Shown here piece by piece: positions 1 to 6,600 of a stretch of 6,600 nucleotides of DNA. Each line of letters begins with the position of its first letter. The stretch's first letter is position 1. Below the pieces are notes generated by a model. It saw nothing but the letters and a program-made list of their open reading frames with translations. It did no database searches and had not been told where the DNA came from. The stretch is from positions 1-6,600 of the forward strand of contig CAMYKJ010000178.1 of the NCBI GenBank assembly GCA_947258945.1, in the 5' to 3' direction. The position numbers were made by a program, and so were the translations under genes. This stretch comes from an uncultured Ectothiorhodospiraceae bacterium (GTDB taxonomy: Bacteria > Pseudomonadota > Gammaproteobacteria > UBA9214).

Positions 1-2667
1 ACCGTCGGCATCCGCTCACTGTTTGTTTCTGCCAGCAATTCCTGGGAACGGCGCGACGAAGTCAACGTCTGGGGCAGGCAGTACATTGTCGGCTCCCTGC
101 TGTCCGGTGCCTGCTGGGGATGGTTCGGCGTATTGTCCACCGTCTACAGCGATCTGCTTCACCAGATATTTGCCATGGTTGTGCTTGCCGGTATGTCACT
201 GACCGCCTTTACATCCATGCAGTTCTCCCCGCGCACGCTGTCGGCGTTTGTAATACCTGCACTGCTGCCGATCACCGCGTGGTTCATTTACACGGGTGGC
301 ACGATGCAATATGCGATGGCCGGCCTGAATGTCATATTCCTCTACCTCATGCTCGGCGCATCCAGTGCCGTGCGCAAGGTGCAGGTCAACACCATCGGAC
401 TCGGTACGCACAACACCGAGCTCATCACGAACCTGATCAGTACGCGCGAGACCGCGGAAAACGCCCAGAAATATGCCGAGCGCATGAACGCGCAGCTGCA
501 GGAACAGATTAAAGAGCGACAGCTGGCCGAGGAGCGTATTCGGGCATCAGAGCAGCGCATGAGTGCAATCTTCGAAAGCATGCAGGATACGATTTACCAG
601 ACCGACCTCGACGGCATCATCCAGTGGGCGACGCCATCCATCAGGCAACTGCTGGGCTATGACGCACACGAGGTCGTTGACAGGAACATCAAGGAGTTCT
701 ACCTGAATGCCGGTGATCATGCCCAGCTCAAACACGCATTGAACATCCACTCCGGCCGCCTGCAACACTTCGAGACCCGCCTGGTGCACAAGAACGGTAC
801 CCATATCTGGGTTTCAGAAAACTCGCACTATCGCTATGACACCCAGGCCAATCCGGTCGGGATCGAGGGCACCATCCGCGACACCACCGCACTGAATATG
901 GCCAGGGAGGCGCTGCAGAAGGAGAAGGAGCGCGCCGAGGTCACACTGGGCTCGATCGGCGACGGCGTGATCACGACTGACATGAACGGCAATGTCGAGT
1001 ACATGAACACTGTCGCGGAACTCTCGACCGGCTGGAAACTCGAGGATGCACGCGGCAAACCCATGCACAAGGTCTTCAGGCTGTTCGATGAAAAATACCA
1101 GGAGGAGCCACCGAACCCGGCCAGCCAGTGCCTGGAACAGGGCAAGAGCATTATGCTCACCGGCCACCTGCTGCTCATCCATCGCTACCGCGACCAGCCA
1201 ACCTCGGTCGAGGTCAATGCCTCGCCGATTCGCGACGCGAACGCCGACATCACAGGCGTCGTGCTCGTGTTCCACGACGTCACTGAACTGCGCGGTCTGG
1301 CGAAGAAGATGTCCTACCAGGCGACGCATGACTCCCTGACCGGCCTGCTGAACCGCCGTGAATTCGAAAACAGGCTGAAGCAGGCGATCAACGACGCGCG
1401 CGAGGAAAACAATCGCCATGCGCTGTGCTACCTCGACCTGGACAACTTCAAGGTCGTGAACGACACCAGCGGCCACATCGCGGGCGATGAACTGCTCAAG
1501 CAGCTGACGATCAGACTGCGCATGGAACTGCGCGAGGCGGACACGCTGGCGCGGCTTGGTGGCGACGAGTTCGGCATCCTGCTGGAGGGCTGCTCGATCG
1601 AGAACGCGACCGAAGTGGTCGAATCGCTGCGCAAGATCGTGGAAGACTTCCGTTTCGTATGGGACAACAACTCTTTCCGCATCGGTGTCTGTATTGGCCT
1701 GGTACCGATTGACCAGGACTGCGGCACATTGTCGGATATCCTGAGTGCAGCGGACTCCGCCTGCTATATCGCCAAGGAGCAGGGTCGCAACCGTGTACAT
1801 ATCTACGAACAGAATGACGAGGCAGTGGCCGAACGCCATGGCCAGATGCAATGGGTGCAGCGTATTCAGAACGTGCTGGAAGAAGACCGCTTCCGGCTGT
1901 TCTTCCAGCCAATCGCCAAGCTGACACGGGAACCGGGCGAGGTAAACACCACGCATGGCGAGGTGCTGATCAGGATGCTGGACGACTACAACCGGATCGT
2001 CGGTCCGGGTTCATTCATCGCCTCCGCGGAACGCTTCCAGTTGATGCCGGCCATCGACCGCTGGGTCGTCACGAATACCTTCCACATGCTGGCCCTCGAC
2101 AAGCAGCGTATCAGGGACCACCTGAGCACATGCTGCATCAACCTGTCCGGCCAGTCCCTGTCTGACGAGCGTTTCATGGAATTCCTGGTAACCGAAATCC
2201 GCAACAGTGGCGTCGCACCAGAGCTGCTATGCTTCGAGATCACGGAAACGGCGGTTATCGCCAACCTGTCCAACGCATCGAGCCTGATCTCTAAACTGCG
2301 CACCATGGGCTGTCGTTTCGCACTCGATGATTTCGGTGTCGGGCTGAGCTCCTTCGGTTACCTGAAAAACCTGGCAGTGGACTATCTCAAGCTGGATGGT
2401 TGCTTCGTGACAAACATGGTTCACGACAAGACCGACCTGGCCATGGTCGAGGCGATCAATCAGATCGGACACAGTATGAATATCAGGACGATTGCGGAAT
2501 TCGTCGAGGACAAGCAGACACTGGAGGCCGTCAGGAAAATCGGGATCGACTACGCGCAGGGGTATGCAATTGCCAAGCCGGTTCCCATCGAGATCGGCCT
2601 GTACGGCGAGCCGGTGGAATACAGCCAGACGTCGGCACCGGAATTGAAGAAAATCTCCGGTGGGTGA
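1..2667 (+). CDS. Membrane-bound PAS-PAS-GGDEF-EAL cyclic-di-GMP turnover protein (5' end outside window)
   Basis: Predicted inner-membrane signalling protein that could make and/or degrade cyclic di-GMP. The frame is open from base 1, giving 888 visible residues; the TTG at 133 is only the first start-like codon and lies inside a membrane segment, so the true start is upstream. Visible order (residues counted from base 1): hydrophobic segments near 27-45, 54-74, 80-97 and 104-122; a probable coiled coil, 135-185; PAS domains at about 187-300 and 314-434; GGDEF at about 440-600; EAL at about 617-864. The GGDEF motif (520-524) is intact, with an RxxD inhibitory site (READ, 511-514) five residues before it. 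In the EAL domain the signature reads EVL (E654). Other metal and catalytic positions are present with normal spacing: N714, E746, D776, D777, K797, E833, Q853. Both activities therefore look possible; which dominates cannot be read from sequence. The membrane region does not match a sensor family I can name. It converges on tatC and has no visible operon partner here. Confidence 0.93.
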   Translation, partial: TVGIRSLFVSASNSWERRDEVNVWGRQYIVGSLLSGACWGWFGVLSTVYSDLLHQIFAMVVLAGMSLTAFTSMQFSPRTLSAFVIPALLPITAWFIYTGGTMQYAMAGLNVIFLYLMLGASSAVRKVQVNTIGLGTHNTELITNLISTRETAENAQKYAERMNAQLQEQIKERQLAEERIRASEQRMSAIFESMQDTIYQTDLDGIIQWATPSIRQLLGYDAHEVVDRNIKEFYLNAGDHAQLKHALNIHSGRLQHFETRLVHKNGTHIWVSENSHYRYDTQANPVGIEGTIRDTTALNMAREALQKEKERAEVTLGSIGDGVITTDMNGNVEYMNTVAELSTGWKLEDARGKPMHKVFRLFDEKYQEEPPNPASQCLEQGKSIMLTGHLLLIHRYRDQPTSVEVNASPIRDANADITGVVLVFHDVTELRGLAKKMSYQATHDSLTGLLNRREFENRLKQAINDAREENNRHALCYLDLDNFKVVNDTSGHIAGDELLKQLTIRLRMELREADTLARLGGDEFGILLEGCSIENATEVVESLRKIVEDFRFVWDNNSFRIGVCIGLVPIDQDCGTLSDILSAADSACYIAKEQGRNRVHIYEQNDEAVAERHGQMQWVQRIQNVLEEDRFRLFFQPIAKLTREPGEVNTTHGEVLIRMLDDYNRIVGPGSFIASAERFQLMPAIDRWVVTNTFHMLALDKQRIRDHLSTCCINLSGQSLSDERFMEFLVTEIRNSGVAPELLCFEITETAVIANLSNASSLISKLRTMGCRFALDDFGVGLSSFGYLKNLAVDYLKLDGCFVTNMVHDKTDLAMVEAINQIGHSMNIRTIAEFVEDKQTLEAVRKIGIDYAQGYAIAKPVPIEIGLYGEPVEYSQTSAPELKKISGG

Positions 2668-2685
2668 CGTGCGCAACACGCTGGA

Positions 2686-3531
2686 TTACTGATCCTTTTC
2701 GTCTGCCTCGATCCGCTCCAGCTCCTCGTCCATTTCCTTCTCGCTGAGCGGCTGGAACTGTTCTTCATCCCCGTCCTCTTCACGCTCCTGCTCGAACCAC
2801 GCGGAAAACACCACGCCCAGTTCGAACAGGATCCACATCGGCACGGCCAGCAGGGTCTGCGAAATGATATCGGGCGGCGTCAGCAGCATGCCGATCACGA
2901 ACGCGCCGACGATAATATACGGGCGTTTGCTGCGCAGCCCCTCGCGCGTGGTCATGCCGGTCCACACCAGCAGCACCGTCACGATCGGCACCTCGAACGC
3001 CGCACCAAAGGCAAAGAACAGGGTCAGGACAAAATCGAGATAGCGGCTGATGTCGGTCATCACCGACACCGGTGCGGTACTGGTGAAGAACGCGAACACC
3101 AGCGGGAAGACGACGAAATACGCAAACGCCGCACCGGCATAAAACAGGAAGGTACTCGAAACCAGTAATGGCATGACCAGTCGACGCTCATGCCGGTAGA
3201 GCCCGGGTGCAATGAACGACCACAGCTGGTACAGCAAAAACGGAACACAGATAAACACCGCCAGGAACAGCGTCAGCTTGAAGGGAATCAGGAACGGTGA
3301 CGCCACCTCGATGGCAATCATGCTGGTACCTTCCGGCATGTGTACCAGCAACGGACCGGACAGGTGAGTAAACAGGGTGTTCGAAAACGGGATCAGCGCC
3401 ATGAACACCACGGCAACTGCGAGCACGATGCGCAACAGGCGATCGCGCAGCTCGACCAGGTGCGAAATCAGCGGCTGCTCGGCGTCTTCCACAGCCTCAG
3501 GTATCTTTTTCTGCTTGCCCGTCAGGCTCAT
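2686..3531 (-). CDS. tatC: Twin-arginine translocase subunit TatC
   Basis: Polytopic inner-membrane core of the Tat translocase; with TatB it forms the receptor that recognises twin-arginine signal peptides on folded proteins. The 281 residues align with E. coli TatC through the HLVELR segment (24-29), SPF (78-80), the loop ending HERR (114-117), FEVP (179-182) and the TPPD motif (218-221). Residues equivalent to E. coli E15, E103, E170 and D211 appear as E27, E115, E180 and D221. Six membrane segments can be placed. The last 35 residues are a strongly acidic cytoplasmic tail, as in many homologues. The ATG at 3531 has AAGG (3540-3543) eight bases upstream and lies inside tatB, giving a 35-bp overlap and suggesting translational coupling. 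A GTG at 3492-3490, just after the tatB stop, would give a protein beginning near E. coli residue 3, so the start is not certain. Last gene of the minus-strand cluster in this window. Confidence 0.97.
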   Translation of the reverse strand: MSLTGKQKKIPEAVEDAEQPLISHLVELRDRLLRIVLAVAVVFMALIPFSNTLFTHLSGPLLVHMPEGTSMIAIEVASPFLIPFKLTLFLAVFICVPFLLYQLWSFIAPGLYRHERRLVMPLLVSSTFLFYAGAAFAYFVVFPLVFAFFTSTAPVSVMTDISRYLDFVLTLFFAFGAAFEVPIVTVLLVWTGMTTREGLRSKRPYIIVGAFVIGMLLTPPDIISQTLLAVPMWILFELGVVFSAWFEQEREEDGDEEQFQPLSEKEMDEELERIEADEKDQ

Positions 3532-3856
3532 CTGGCGTGCCTTGCTTCAGGTTTTCAGCGGGCTTCCCGGCAGCCGGTCCATCGATGCCACGTTCACCGG
3601 CCTTGAGCGGGTCTCCGGTGACCTCGTCGATCAGTTCCTCGAGCTCGGGTACAGCAGCCTGTTTGTCCAGCGCCTTGCGCAATTCATCGGTCGCCAGTTC
3701 ACGGTCGATATCGGCCTTCACCGACGAAACAAAGCCGCGCATCTTGCCGACCCAGAGACCGGCGGTGCGCGCAATACGCGGCAGCCGTTCGGGACCGACC
3801 ACCAGCAGGGCGATCACCATGATAAAAATGATTTCCGTGAAACCGATATCGAACAT
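3497..3856 (-). CDS. tatB: Twin-arginine translocase subunit TatB
   Basis: Single-span inner-membrane protein that partners TatC in the signal-peptide receptor complex. The protein has 119 residues, shorter than the 171 of E. coli TatB, but the C-terminal tail of this family varies widely in length. The N-terminus MFDIGFTE is diagnostic of TatB rather than TatA. It includes E8, a membrane helix to about residue 20, the GPERLP hinge (21-26) and an amphipathic helix running to roughly residue 65. The remainder is a hydrophilic tail rich in Glu, Asp, Lys, Gly and Pro, probably disordered. The start is fixed by the conserved MFDIGF. No Shine-Dalgarno match is visible upstream; a stem-loop occupies 3859-3884 instead. 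The 3' end overlaps the likely tatC start by 35 bp. Confidence 0.95.
   Translation of the reverse strand: MFDIGFTEIIFIMVIALLVVGPERLPRIARTAGLWVGKMRGFVSSVKADIDRELATDELRKALDKQAAVPELEELIDEVTGDPLKAGERGIDGPAAGKPAENLKQGTPDEPDGQAEKDT
3540..3543 (-). promoter_or_regulatory. Candidate tatC ribosome-binding site inside tatB
   Basis: AAGG on the minus strand, eight bases before the ATG at 3531. It supports the longer tatC start within tatB over the GTG at 3492, whose nearest purine run (GAGG) is only two bases away. Confidence 0.5.
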
Positions 3857-3858
3857 GG

Positions 3859-3884
3859 CGGGACGGTACAGTCGTTGTACCCCG
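3859..3884 (-). promoter_or_regulatory. Stem-loop immediately upstream of the tatB start codon
   Basis: The RNA-sense strand contains GGTACA, a five-base loop ACGAC, then TGTACC (3881-3865), a perfect six-base-pair stem. An alternative pairing uses GTACA with TGTAC and adds an outer CGGG with CCCG across a three-base bulge, extending the structure to 3884-3859, two bases from the tatB ATG. There is no recognisable Shine-Dalgarno sequence in this stretch. The hairpin could limit tatB initiation or stop decay of the upstream tatA message; both roles are inferences. It lacks a T-tract, so it is not a typical terminator. Confidence 0.5.
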
Positions 3885-3895
3885 TTCAGTCAGCG

Positions 3896-3932
3896 TCAGG
3901 CCTTGTCCTTGTCCTTGCTGGTGACTTCACCG
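3896..3932 (-). other. tatA: Out-of-frame remnant of the TatA C-terminal tail
   Basis: Directly after the tatA stop, the +1 frame reads G-E-V-T-S-K-D-K-D-K-A and then TGA at 3898-3896. This charged, low-complexity ending with repeated KD pairs is like the natural C-termini of many gammaproteobacterial TatA proteins. It has no start codon context of its own. I infer it is the original end of tatA, separated by a single-base change or sequencing error. The less likely alternative is a chance reading of the tatA-tatB spacer. Confidence 0.6.
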
Positions 3933-4079
3933 TCAATCATCCTCGCCCTCGTGCATAGCCTTCTTGAAACCCTTGATGGCGCCGCCGAGATCGGAACCGA
4001 CATTCTTCAGGCGCTTGGCACCGAACAGAACCAGTACGATCGCGAGAATGATCAGTAATTGCCAGATACTAATTCCCAT
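3933..4079 (-). CDS. tatA: Twin-arginine translocase subunit TatA, short and apparently frameshifted at the tail
   Basis: TatA forms the oligomeric membrane-permeating part of the Tat system. Translation from the ATG at 4079 gives 48 residues. It begins [10 protein letters not shown], has a membrane helix over about 4-19, the FGAKRL hinge (19-24) and an amphipathic helix to about 42 ending in the typical GFKKAM, then five acidic-rich residues before TGA at 3935-3933. A good ribosome-binding site (AGGTGGAG, 4094-4087) precedes the start. Most proteobacterial TatA proteins have about 60-90 residues, so this is short. In the +1 frame right after the stop, a lysine- and aspartate-rich tail ending KDKDKA runs to a TGA at 3898-3896. 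Removing one T from the TT at the stop (plus-strand AA at 3935-3936) would fuse the two into a 60-residue protein. The missing tail is the part of TatA known to tolerate truncation, so the short form may still work. It lies 40 bp after hisE and 76 bp before tatB. Confidence 0.88.
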   Translation of the reverse strand: MGISIWQLLIILAIVLVLFGAKRLKNVGSDLGGAIKGFKKAMHEGEDD

Positions 4080-4086
4080 CTATCTA

Positions 4087-4094
4087 CTCCACCT
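4087..4094 (-). promoter_or_regulatory. Ribosome-binding site of tatA
   Basis: AGGTGGAG on the minus strand, seven bases before the tatA ATG at 4079. It is among the better Shine-Dalgarno matches in the cluster and contrasts with its absence before tatB, in line with TatA usually being needed in excess of TatB. It also confirms the start of this very short gene. Confidence 0.7.
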
Positions 4095-4119
4095 GTGTCA
4101 ACACAGAAACAGTTTATAC

Positions 4120-4437
4120 CTATTTACCGCGCGCGGCCTTTTCCTCGATACCGGACGTCCCGAAACGACGCTCCAGCTCGGCAAGTACGGCCTCCGGCCC
4201 CAGCCCGCGTGCGGCCAGCATCACCAGGGTGTGAAACCACAGGTCGGCCGTTTCATGCACCAGCTGTGCATCGTCCGGCTCCTTTGCGGCCACAATAGTT
4301 TCAGCGGCCTCCTCACCGATCTTCTTGAGTATGCTGTTCATGCCCTTGTCGAACAGCCCGGCCACGTAGGAACTGCCGGGGTCCGCAGCCTTGCGCGCAT
4401 CGATGACTGCGGCCAGTTTTTCCAGTGTATCGTTCAT
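4120..4437 (-). CDS. hisE: Phosphoribosyl-ATP pyrophosphohydrolase (HisE)
   Basis: Cytoplasmic enzyme for the second step of histidine synthesis, hydrolysing phosphoribosyl-ATP to phosphoribosyl-AMP and pyrophosphate. Its 105 residues are a usual length for a free-standing HisE of the all-helical MazG-like NTP pyrophosphatase superfamily. The conserved [10 protein letters not shown] (23-32), KKIGEEAAE (38-46) and HETADLWFH (61-69) are present. They supply the acidic metal ligands E42, E43, E46 and D65 expected for Mg2+ binding. The ATG at 4437 has GGAAGG six bases upstream. The gene follows hisI by 20 bp, so the two are almost surely cotranscribed. It is not fused to hisI as in enterics, and tatA begins 40 bp downstream. 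Confidence 0.97.
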   Translation of the reverse strand: MNDTLEKLAAVIDARKAADPGSSYVAGLFDKGMNSILKKIGEEAAETIVAAKEPDDAQLVHETADLWFHTLVMLAARGLGPEAVLAELERRFGTSGIEEKAARGK

Positions 4438-4457
4438 AATATACCTTCCGCCAGAAA

Positions 4458-4850
4458 CTACTTGCTGTAAATCCGTTGCGGGTCTTTCAGTACCGGGTCA
4501 ACGGCAACCCAGCGATCATTGTCCAGGCGCTGGTAAAAACAGCTGCGTCGGCCGGTATGACAGGCGATACCACCGGCCTGCTCCACCTGCAGCACGATCA
4601 CGTCGTTATCACAGTCCAGCCTGATTTCACTGACCCGCTGCTGGTGGCCTGACTCTTCGCCCTTGCGCCAGAGTTTGCCGCGGGAACGCGACCAGTAGAC
4701 CGCCTTGCCCGTGCTTGCCGTCAGCTGCAAGGCCTCACGGTTCATCCACGCCATCATCAGGATACGCCCGTCCTGCGCATCCTGCGCGATTGCCGGGACC
4801 AGTCCGTCAGCGGTCCATTTGACTTCTTCCAGCCAGTCTTCGTTGCTCAT
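4458..4850 (-). CDS. hisI: Phosphoribosyl-AMP cyclohydrolase (HisI)
   Basis: Zn2+- and Mg2+-dependent cytoplasmic enzyme for the third step of histidine synthesis, opening the adenine ring of phosphoribosyl-AMP to give ProFAR. From the ATG at 4850 it has 130 residues, normal for monofunctional HisI. Family signatures are visible: [10 protein letters not shown] (32-41), YWSRSR (52-57), LWRKGEESG (60-68), the metal-binding DCDND (79-83) and CHTGRRSCF (97-105), giving the three zinc cysteines C80, C97 and C104. The frame stays open upstream to an ATG at 4955, but that extension is a translation of the palindromic repeat at 4905-4940 and shares nothing with the family, so the 4850 start ([10 protein letters not shown]) is preferred. 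The ribosome-binding site is weak (AGAG about twelve bases upstream). Confidence 0.96.
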   Translation of the reverse strand: MSNEDWLEEVKWTADGLVPAIAQDAQDGRILMMAWMNREALQLTASTGKAVYWSRSRGKLWRKGEESGHQQRVSEIRLDCDNDVIVLQVEQAGGIACHTGRRSCFYQRLDNDRWVAVDPVLKDPQRIYSK

Positions 4851-4904
4851 GTCTGAAAATTCTCTATTCGCCGCAATGGTGCGAAGGCAGCAAAGTGTGT
4901 TTGG

Positions 4905-5004
4905 CCCCTCTCCCTCCGGGAGAGGGTTGGGGAGAGGGGATTCATCACAGGGCATTTTCCTGATTATATCCCCTCTCCCTCACCATCCCCCTCAGGGGGA
5001 GGGA
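4905..5004. repeat. Pair of inverted GC-rich palindromic elements (REP-like) between hisF and hisI
   Basis: Two related C/G-rich units of 36 bases face each other. Unit one (4905-4940) contains a perfect nine-base-pair hairpin, CCCTCTCCC and GGGAGAGGG around a TCC loop (4906-4926). Unit two (4969-5004) contains TCCCCC and GGGGGA around a TCA loop (4986-5000). The facing ends 4925-4940 and 4969-4984 are complementary at 14 of 16 positions across a 28-base spacer. This matches the general form of REP-type or short palindromic intergenic repeats scattered through many proteobacterial genomes, which are often mistranslated as [15 protein letters not shown] peptides. Possible roles are protecting the hisF mRNA 3' end or marking a processing point; both are inferred. 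Confidence 0.8.
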
Positions 5005-5008
5005 ACCG

Positions 5009-5027
5009 TAATATCCAGGGAATATTA
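5009..5027. repeat. AT-rich inverted repeat downstream of hisF
   Basis: TAATAT, seven bases, ATATTA: a perfect six-base-pair inverted repeat in the AT-rich stretch between the hisF stop and the GC-rich palindromes. It has no T-run suited to a terminator on the minus strand. It could be part of a boundary or weak promoter region for hisI, but I see no convincing -35/-10 pair. Confidence 0.3.
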
Positions 5028-5067
5028 TTGCTTAACGCCCTTCGTGAATATGCGACGATGTATATTT

Positions 5068-5841
<774 letters not shown>

Positions 5842-5843
5842 GC

Positions 5844-6596
5844 TCAGCCCTGCGCGTCACCGGCGCACAATTCGTCCGCCAGCTTCTGTGCCTCGGCCAG
5901 GTCCAGCGTGCCTTCGTAAATGGCACGCCCGGTGATTGCACCCATGATGCCCTCGTCCGTCACCCCGCACAGCGCACGTATATCATCGATATTGGTAATG
6001 CCGCCGGAAGCGATGACCGGGATATGGATCGCCTGCGCCAGCTCGACCGTGGAATCGAGATTGACGCCGCTCATCATGCCGTCACGCCCGATGTCGGTGA
6101 ACACGATGGCTTCCACGCCATCCTGTTCGAAGCGCTGTGCCATGTCGATAACCGAGTGGTTGGACAGCTTGGACCAGCCGTCGATGGCGACCTTGCCGTC
6201 CTTTGCATCGAGCCCGACGATGATATGGCCCGGAAACTCCACACACAGGTCATTGACGAAATGCGGTGTACTCACGGCCCGCGTGCCGATAATGACAAAC
6301 TGCACCCCGGCATCCAGATATGCCTGTACCGTCTCCTCGTCCCGAATGCCGCCACCGGCCTGGATGGGCAGTTCGGGATAGGCCTCGGCAACCGCCTTGA
6401 TGGCAGCGGCATTCACCGGCTTGCCTTCGAAGGCGCCGTTAAGGTCCACCATGTGCAGGCGTCGTGCACCGGCGTCGACCCAGCGGCCGGCCACCTCGAC
6501 CGGATCATCGCCAAACACGGTTTCATCTTCCATGCGGCCCTGGCGCAAGCGCACGCAGCGGCCATCTTTCAGATCAATCGCGGGTATCACTAGCAT
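5844..6596 (-). CDS. hisA: ProFAR isomerase (HisA)
   Basis: Phosphoribosylformimino-5-aminoimidazole carboxamide ribotide isomerase, which opens the ribose of ProFAR by an Amadori rearrangement to give PRFAR, the HisF substrate. The protein of 250 residues is complete and of normal length. It is a (beta/alpha)8-barrel paralogous to HisF, with the general base and acid as D8 ([10 protein letters not shown]) and D130 (VGLDAKDG). Phosphate loops are at AGGGIR (80-85) and ASGGI near residue 198. The segment [12 protein letters not shown] fits HisA rather than the dual-substrate PriA of actinobacteria. The start ATG lies four bases from the right edge, so its ribosome-binding site cannot be seen. 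It heads the visible part of the cluster and is followed by hisF after two bases. Confidence 0.98.
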   Translation of the reverse strand: MLVIPAIDLKDGRCVRLRQGRMEDETVFGDDPVEVAGRWVDAGARRLHMVDLNGAFEGKPVNAAAIKAVAEAYPELPIQAGGGIRDEETVQAYLDAGVQFVIIGTRAVSTPHFVNDLCVEFPGHIIVGLDAKDGKVAIDGWSKLSNHSVIDMAQRFEQDGVEAIVFTDIGRDGMMSGVNLDSTVELAQAIHIPVIASGGITNIDDIRALCGVTDEGIMGAITGRAIYEGTLDLAEAQKLADELCAGDAQG

Positions 6597-6600
6597 CGGT

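Noticed and set aside
814..1956. Long minus-strand open frame (380 codons) opposite the PAS and GGDEF region
   Set aside because: It is antisense to a clear multidomain gene in GC-rich DNA, where such shadow frames are common. It shows no recognisable domain.
2227..2783. Minus-strand frames crossing the junction of the two convergent genes
   Set aside because: They overlap the conserved EAL domain and the tatC tail and have no domain content. They would not explain the 18-bp gap.
3377..4058. Plus-strand frames of 193 and 173 codons across tatA, tatB and tatC
   Set aside because: They lie antisense to three recognisable tat genes and have Ser/Arg-rich low-information translations.
4093..4106. 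CTGTGT-CA-ACACAG inverted repeat before tatA, containing TTGACA on the minus strand
   Set aside because: A two-base loop makes a poor hairpin, there is no matching -10 about 17 bases downstream and no T-run. Neither a promoter nor a terminator can be supported.
4127..4136. CCGCGCGCGG palindrome at the end of hisE
   Set aside because: It lies within the last codons of hisE in GC-rich sequence and has no downstream T-run. Chance is enough to explain it.
4905..5004. CRISPR-like or IS-end interpretation of the repeats between hisF and hisI
   Set aside because: There are only two units, in opposite orientation and differing in sequence, with no regular spacers, no target-site duplication and no transposase gene.

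Overview
The window looks like a chromosomal core region of a gammaproteobacterium. The evidence is the gene order hisA-hisF-hisI-hisE-tatA-tatB-tatC, the separate (unfused) hisI and hisE genes, the close match of TatB and TatC to the E. coli type in their conserved segments, and GC-rich codon use. It does not look like an enteric, where hisI and hisE are fused. No mobile element, CRISPR array, rRNA or tRNA was recognised.

Layout, left to right. Positions 1-2667 (+) hold the 3' part of a membrane-anchored, two-PAS, GGDEF-EAL cyclic-di-GMP protein; the frame is open to the left edge, so its start lies outside. Only 18 bp separate it from the converging minus-strand cluster. That cluster reads right to left: hisA (6596-5844), hisF (5841-5068), a 217-bp gap with a pair of inverted GC-rich palindromes (about 4905-5004), hisI (4850-4458), hisE (4437-4120), tatA (4079-3933, too short to be listed as a long ORF), tatB (3856-3497) and tatC (3531-2686).

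The his genes cover four steps of histidine synthesis. HisE hydrolyses phosphoribosyl-ATP, HisI opens the adenine ring, HisA isomerises ProFAR to PRFAR, and HisF (with HisH, presumably just beyond the right edge) makes imidazole glycerol phosphate and AICAR. The tat genes encode the full twin-arginine translocase, which exports folded proteins. All seven genes are on one strand with short gaps and could be read as one unit, although the hisF-hisI gap may hold a processing or internal transcription boundary.

The most unusual points are in the tat part. tatA stops after 48 codons, and a typical charged TatA tail continues in the +1 frame. A stem-loop sits directly against the tatB start codon, which lacks a Shine-Dalgarno sequence. 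tatB and tatC overlap by 35 bp with two possible tatC starts. I see no convincing undescribed multi-gene system; this is mainly a conserved housekeeping region with some local oddities.
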